Shown: one piece after another, positions 58,962-64,000 of the stretch
Layout of the letters: every line of letters begins with the position of its first letter
How positions within the stretch are numbered: position 1 is the stretch's first letter
NCBI RefSeq assembly: GCF_947179515.1
Contig: NC_067492.1
Location: forward strand, 15,216,916-15,280,915
DNA from: Apodemus sylvaticus
Lineage: Eukaryota; Chordata; Mammalia; Rodentia; Muridae
DNA length: 64,000 bases
Direction: 5' to 3'
Position numbers and translations under genes: made by a program
Notes under the pieces: model-generated
The model's input: the letters and a program-made list of their open reading frames with translations, nothing else
Databases searched by the model: none
Told to the model about the DNA's origin: nothing

Positions 58962-59228
58962 TGACTGTCTCTGGCTGAATATGTAGCAGAGTACCGCCTT
59001 GTCAGGCATCAATGGGAGGAGAGATCCTTGGTCCTATGAAGGTTTGATAGATGTCCCAGTGTAGGGGAATCGAGGGTTGAGAGGCAGGAGTGGGTGGATG
59101 GAAGAACACTCTCATAGAAGCAGGAAGAGGGAAGATGAAATAGGGAATTTCGGGGGTGGGGAACTGAGTAAGGGGATAACACTTGAAATGCAAATAAATT
59201 TAAATAAATAAATATAAATAAACAAATG
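58962..59228 (+). mobile_element. LINE-1 3' end
   Basis: GAATATGTAGCAGAGTACCG, GGCATCAATGGGAGGAGAGA, CCCAGTGTAGGGGAATCGAG, ACACTCTCATAGAAGCAGGA and ACACTTGAAATGCAAATAAA with an AAATAAATAAATA tail. Confidence 0.9.
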
Positions 59229-59569
59229 AAAATATTAGATCAGTTGTTACGCCCCTGCTAATGATATTTATAAAACGCTAACAAGAGAGACTGTGATGGA
59301 AAGGTACAATATAAATTGTATTTGGTTTCTTCTGATTCTATGAAATAGCTTCAAGATACCTTGAGCTCCTGTGCAGTAAGTATTCAGTAAAGAGACTGAG
59401 ATCACCTTGTCCGTGGTTGGTAGCAGTCAGTGCCCTCTCCCATTGTAGCATGGCTGAGTGACCCAGATTCTGTATCTTTGGATACATGGCAAGACCGCTT
59501 CAAGTCTTTTCTCCCTGTAAGCATGAATATTCTGCCCCAGATCAGAGGGTCTTTAATTTAAGTCTTATT

Positions 59570-59870
59570 GTTTGAATTTAAAATGTGTCCCCATGGAGTC
59601 TTGTTCTGAATGTTTGCTTCCTGGCTAATGCTGCTAATTGGAAGTCTGTGGAACTTCTAAGATATAGGGCAGAAGGATGTAACTAGGGCCAGGCCCTCAT
59701 TCTCTCCGTTTCCTGGTTTGTTTCAGTGTGAACAGCCTGCTCCATGCTCACTGAACCATGAAGTAAGCTGCCTTGGCTTCCTGGCCATGTTGAATTGAAA
59801 CACTCCAGAAATGAGAGTGAAAAGAATTTTTTTGTCAGAGATCATGGGTACAGTGGTATGAAAGAAACAA
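59570..59870 (+). mobile_element. MaLR-like LTR, diverged
   Basis: AAAATGTGTCCCCATGGAGT, GGAAGTCTGTGGAACTTCTA, GGGCAGAAGGATGTAACTAG, CTGAACCATGAAGTAAGCTG and TTTTTTTGTCAGAGATCATG keep MaLR LTR order. Family assignment is tentative. Confidence 0.5.
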
Positions 59871-61020
59871 ATGTGCCAGGCAATCCCCACTGCCATAAGG
59901 GTTGCAGGGTACCACCGTGATAAGTAGTATCAGCCCTTCCCATGCAGAGGGGTGTTCAAGAAGGATAGGGGTTCTTTCTAATGGACTTCTCTGAAGATGG
60001 AACCCAAGGAGAAAGTCAACTGGTTCACGGCTAGTGAATAGGATAGACCACAGTTATAAGGCACTTACTGCATCTGAGGCGACGTGGCTTATGCAAATGG
60101 TATCACTCATTTAATATGATGACCACAATAATGCTAAGAGATAATGATATTGTCCCAATTTTACAAAGAGCAAAATGGAAGCACGCTGAGGTTCACAATA
60201 CCAAAATGGGGGTGACAGGAATCCAGTCCCTCCCTAGTTACTTTCTTTGAAATATACTATCCAGTATTCCCAGTTACAAAGACTAAAACTCTGCATTCAG
60301 CACATTTAGTGTCCGATGTTTACCAAGCAGTGTGGTAGGTCTTAGAAGCCCGGAGTTAGCACATCCAAAGTCCTCATAGGAACAAATTCCTGAAAGTTCA
60401 CTGAGTATGATGGGATGAGTACTTTTCTAGAACATAGAAGCAGAATACTTGGAAGATCACCAGGGATGTGCTGAGATAGAAGGTAGCAAGGAAGTCAAAA
60501 CATTGACACCCAAATGGTTTTATCAAAGAAGTAGACTAGAGATCCTCTGCCATCCCTGAAGATTTATTTAAATCCTTCACCTTCACTTTAACTTTATACC
60601 TTCTCTATGAGTAGGTAGCTTGACTTCCTTTGGCCTTGGGGATTTCATTGGTCACGGTGTTGGTACGGCTCTAATATCAACAGTACTTGTGATACAGGAC
60701 TAGTCTCACACAACAACTGTACCATAAGTGTGAGCTGCTTCTACCACCATTCTCTTAACACAAAGAGGGCATCACAGGTCAAGTTTGCTGATTGAGATTT
60801 TCATGAATTCTGACAGTACGTACTCTAGGGAATGAGCAATGCTTGAATCATTGTGAGGGAAGCTGGATTGGGCAGAGGAAAGGTAGTTTTCTGATGTTCT
60901 CATACAGAGGTTTCTGAGTCCATGAAAACGCCTGTCCTCTTAGCAGTTCTTAGTCAAGACAAGGGGAATAAGCTTTATATCTTATACTGAGTAGATCTTA
61001 TACTGAGTAGTCATGGGTTG
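59871..61020. other. unique intronic sequence
   Basis: A 13-bp direct echo (CTTATACTGAGTAG / CTTATACTGAGTAG) lies at about 60979-61011. No gene or transposon recognised. Confidence 0.4.
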
Positions 61021-61024
61021 AGAT

Positions 61025-61130
61025 CTGGAGGAAGATGGAGAGGGAGAGGGAGAGGAGAAGGGGAAATGGGAGGTGAGAGGGAGGGAGAGGGAGAAGGAAG
61101 GGGAGAGGGGGAAGGAGAGAGAGAGAGAGA
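61025..61130. repeat. GGAGAG-rich purine tract
   Basis: GAGAGGGAGAGGGAGAGGAG and GAGAGAGAGAGAGAGA without pyrimidines except one or two. Confidence 0.93.
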
Positions 61131-61256
61131 GAAAGCAAGAAAGCAAGAAAGCAAGAAAGCAAGAAAGCAAGAAAGCAAGAAAGCAAGAAAGCAAGAAAGC
61201 AAGAAAGCAAGAAAGCAAGAAAGCAAGAAAGCAAGAAAGCAAGAAAGCAAGAAAGC

Positions 61257-61258
<2 letters not shown>
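61131..61258. repeat. (GAAAGCAA)16 tandem array
   Basis: Sixteen near-perfect copies of the 8-bp unit GAAAGCAA. Each unit is a GAAA tetramer plus a GCAA variant. Confidence 0.98.

Positions 61259-61316
<58 letters not shown>
61259..61316. repeat. (GAAA)n tetranucleotide array
   Basis: About 14 GAAA units that continue the previous array without a gap. Confidence 0.97.
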
Positions 61317-61319
61317 GTA

Positions 61320-63735
61320 GATCCTGGACAAGGCAGGGATCGCTTTGGCTGAAATTGATTCTTTAGGAGGGGATGGACTATAAGTTGTCAGTAGCCATAA
61401 CACCCAGTAGCAGGATGAATAAAGACTTGAATCCTAAAATAATATTCTGGTGACATATGTCAGAATCCACTACCAGAGCAGTGGTGAAATACCCACTTTA
61501 AGCATTTTATTCCCTCATGTCCATGGAACAGTTATTACTTGTGAATATTTAAAGGATCCTTTCCATGGTGGGCCCTGAGAAGGAAGGTCTTACGCATCCT
61601 AACAACTAATTATATAAAACCTGAAATTAGAATAAGACCATTAATTAAAGATGTGACATAGTAAGAGAAAAGGAAAACAAGGAATTAAGGAGATCAAAGG
61701 ACAAAGAAAGGGGCAGAGACTGAGGGAAAAGAAAACAGAATGGGCTTAGTAGGCAGGCCCACCAAAATACGTGCAGGATTTACATAGTTCTTCGTGTAAA
61801 AGTCACAAATTATATCCAAGTGTTTCCTCTATGTCCGTAGGAAGCTGAGATCACAGACTGCTGCAGAACAGGTGGCATCGAGGAAAACCCTTCAAATTCC
61901 AAGCGGAATCTGACACACAATGGACACCAAGGACCTCAGCATATGGGACAACCCTCTACCAATTAGGAGAAGGACAACCCTCTACCAATTGGGAGAGGGA
62001 CCAAGCAGATCTGAGGTGAGGCTCTGACCGTGCAGAAACAGCCAGAGATCATGAGTCCCTTATTATTCTGGTCTTGTTTTGCTGATAATATGTTCATCAA
62101 AGCACTTAACTCCAATCCAGGTAGGGTCAAAGAAGCAAATGTTTGATTCATTTTATTCCTTCAGAACTATAGTTTTGATATCAGTTTGTTTCTCCCAGCG
62201 GGTAGCACGTGCATGCCCAGGAAAATAGGTATTGATTGATCTCAGAAAAAAAAAAAATCTTGTTCATATTTTTTTCTCTTTCTTGGTTTTTTAAGCACAA
62301 GTTTTGATATCTCAAGACTGAAAATAATTTGTTCTTGGAAAGAAAATTATGTGCAAAGCAAGGACACCTTGTATGTAACTCTCAAAGAGTATCTTATGTG
62401 AGGACAGCCAGTACTGTCCTGAGTGTGTCACCGATGGAGAAGACCAATGTTCAATCAGAGGGTGGAAAGACTGTGCTTTATATGCCTCTGCCCCTTCTTC
62501 CTACTTTCCTTGACCACAGTCCCCTTGGAGTCTGAATCCATATAACTCTGCCTGCCTTCTCTAACCACAATTGTTAAATAAACAAGCTTTTATATCCATA
62601 TGATAAATAAGGAATTCCCCATCTATCTGATGTTTTTTTCATAGCCTATCATTTTCTTATTAAGTAGACAATGGGATTGTTGCCCCACCCAGATCCCTTT
62701 CTCTATAACCTGAACAGTGATGATGGATGCTATTAGCAAAGGATATAGCTGTGTGAGTTCTTTATTGCTACTGTGTCTGGGAAAAGAACTATATTCAGAT
62801 CATCTGCCTAAATTAGTATTCAAGACACGCTCCGCTGGTATTTTCACCATGTAATAAAATAGCCAAAGAGACATATTGAGAATGTAAATATCCAGAGCCA
62901 GTTTTCAATAGACACAGAAAAGCATGGCACAAATAAGCTCTCTTTGATGCCAAGACTAACACTTTTGATTTGGGAAGAGGCAGGAGGTATTTGTTCCTAT
63001 GATAGTTGCTGAAAAGGTTAACATCTCTATGTTCCATGTTGTGCGCTGACCAAGGCATGAGCTCCACAAGGGTTCTTGGCAGCAGTTGCTTGTATAGAAC
63101 ATTCATTCTCATCCAATTTAGATTCAACAGACCCTCTGTGTTTTGGGGGTTGGCTAAGCAATGATGTTACGACACTGACAGTGACATCTGCGCCTCCCAG
63201 GAGTTCAGAGCTCAGCAAATAAATGACTACACAGTACGACAATTCCACAAGAGGCTGCCATACAAGGGTCACAGCCAGCATGGAAAAAGTAGCTATTAAC
63301 TTGTCTCATTGAGACTGGGTGTTTCTCAAATGAAAGAAATGGATGGACATGCTTTTACATCTATTCTTCAAACCCTCCAACTCTAACCCACCTCTCCACA
63401 GAGAGGAAAAGGGTTCAGCATGACCTCAGTTTGATTTCTTCATAAAGCTATCAAGGGCATGGGAGTCCCAAATAGAAATAGTTCACTGTTGCTATAGTAG
63501 GGCAGTTATTTCCCAGGACATTGCTACCGATTACAAGAATGTATAAGAAAATTATTATTTCATTAGGACAAATGGAGAGATGTAAAGACTAGCATGGTTT
63601 TGTCTATGTCATCCTAGGGTAATGGGAACAGCCTCTCTCTAGGCTAGGCAATATGGTAGCCACTGGACACAATACGGATACCAAACACTTAAAATGTGGT
63701 CATTGTGGCTGAATACAGTAGTCCCTTTTATGGCT
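61320..63735. other. mostly unique intronic sequence with one 26-bp duplication
   Basis: 61946-61997 is a two-copy 26-bp tandem repeat. No SINE or L1 recognised in 2.4 kb. The ORFs at 62813-63281 (minus strand) have no family. Confidence 0.45.
61946..61997. repeat. two-copy 26-bp tandem repeat
   Basis: Each unit starts GGACAACCCTCTACCAATT; units differ at two positions near the 3' end (AGGAGAA versus GGGAGAG). Confidence 0.93.
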
Positions 63736-63739
63736 GATG

Positions 63740-64000
63740 TGACCAAATAACCAACATAAGTTAGGAGAAGGAATGTTTTCATTTGGCTTACATTTATAGA
63801 CATGCAGTCCCCAGTCTCTCACTCTATTGAGTCTGGGTATGTTGTGAAACAGGCTAGCATGGTGCTGGGAACATGGGGAAGGGGGCTGTTCATTTCACAG
63901 TACACAGGAAGCAGGGCAGCACAGAACTGGGAACTAAACATAATGTCCCAGAGGCCCTCTTTTTCCATCTAGGTCCCACCCATTAGGGCTTCCAGAACGT
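63740..64000 (-). mobile_element. rodent LTR-like repeat, running off the window
   Basis: GGAATGTTTTCATTTGGCTT, ACATTTATAGACATGCAGTC, GTCCCAGAGGCCCTCTTTTT and GTCCCACCCATTAGGGCTTC resemble the reverse of a rodent LTR-like repeat, strongly diverged. Confidence 0.4.

Larger units (their letters stand above)
1..64000 (-). other. Vat1l: Vat1l locus, internal part of the gene (partial at both ends)
   Basis: Three exons in the same orientation, with compatible splice phases and a continuous VAT1L-like translation, show that the whole window lies inside one minus-strand gene. Transcription runs from position 64000 towards position 1. The visible introns are 7,298 bp (43874-51171) and 39,200 bp (4458-43657), plus at least 12.7 kb upstream of the first visible exon and at least 4.3 kb after the last. 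The exon with the initiator methionine and those for the C-terminal part of the MDR fold are outside the window. Family knowledge: VAT1L is a roughly 420-residue paralogue of VAT1, an MDR protein of the zinc-independent quinone-oxidoreductase type. Its substrate is not established and cannot be read from this sequence. Confidence 0.9.
51302..64000 (-). other. Vat1l: Vat1l upstream intron (partial)
   Basis: Everything from the AG acceptor at 51303-51302 to the right end is intron, since the first coding exon is not seen. Listed elements include two copies of a 160-bp unit, several SINEs, an L1 3' end, two LTR-like repeats and an 8-bp/4-bp tandem array. A 19-bp A run (51419-51437) reads as poly-T on the transcript, about 120 bp upstream of the exon. 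Confidence 0.85.

Noticed and set aside
61011..61403. Leu/Ser/Phe-rich minus-strand ORF as a membrane protein
   Set aside because: It is the translation of the GAAAGCAA/GAAA array.
51302..64000. Search for the first Vat1l coding exon (MRAVVL...-type sequence)
   Set aside because: No minus-strand segment with that character and a phase-2 donor was found, so the exon is placed beyond the window.

Overview
This is a window of rodent nuclear DNA. It holds part of one large gene read on the minus strand, embedded in introns full of rodent repeats. B1 (Alu-like), B2, B4/RSINE1 and a few ID-type SINEs, murine LINE-1 3' ends, rodent LTR-like repeats and very long microsatellites all point to a murine rodent. 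Near-full-length B2 copies and the scarcity of ID elements favour Mus over Rattus. The species call is inference. I see no bacterial-type operons, rRNA, tRNA or CRISPR.

The only protein-coding gene I can support is Vat1l (vesicle amine transport 1-like), a zinc-less, quinone-oxidoreductase-like member of the medium-chain dehydrogenase/reductase (MDR) superfamily. Three internal coding exons lie on the minus strand: 51172-51301 (130 bp), 43658-43873 (216 bp) and 4315-4457 (143 bp). All have AG acceptors and GT donors, and their reading frames join without a break into about 163 residues. They cover the end of the N-terminal catalytic-like domain and the start of the Rossmann fold. The cofactor-loop sequence AGGGV|GQAV is split by a 39.2-kb intron. 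The first coding exon lies beyond position 64000 and the next exon lies before position 1, so the gene crosses the whole window. No promoter, start codon or polyadenylation site of the gene is present.

Layout, left to right. 1-4314: intron after the third visible exon, with B1, L1 3' ends in both orientations, GT arrays and a B1 nested in an RSINE1/B4. 4458-43657: the 39.2-kb intron, with many SINEs, L1 3' ends, LTR-like repeats, a URR1 DNA-transposon fragment, a degenerate 30-bp minisatellite (27987-28295), an LTR-promoter-like piece (about 28490-28740), a G17 tract and a roughly 580-bp TGTATG-type satellite. 43874-51171: a 7.3-kb intron with a very long TTC/TCC polypyrimidine tract, a TC tract, a B1 and an L1 3' end. 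51302-64000: part of the upstream intron, with a 160-bp unit present twice (the second copy sits inside an older SINE), an AT-rich block, and an 8-bp array that simplifies into a 4-bp array.

No new protein system is visible. The less expected material is non-coding: the 30-bp minisatellite, the paired 160-bp unit, the GAAAGCAA higher-order array, compact transcription-factor motif clusters, and the position of the largest intron within the cofactor-binding loop. Names of repeat families come from recognised consensus features, not from a database search.
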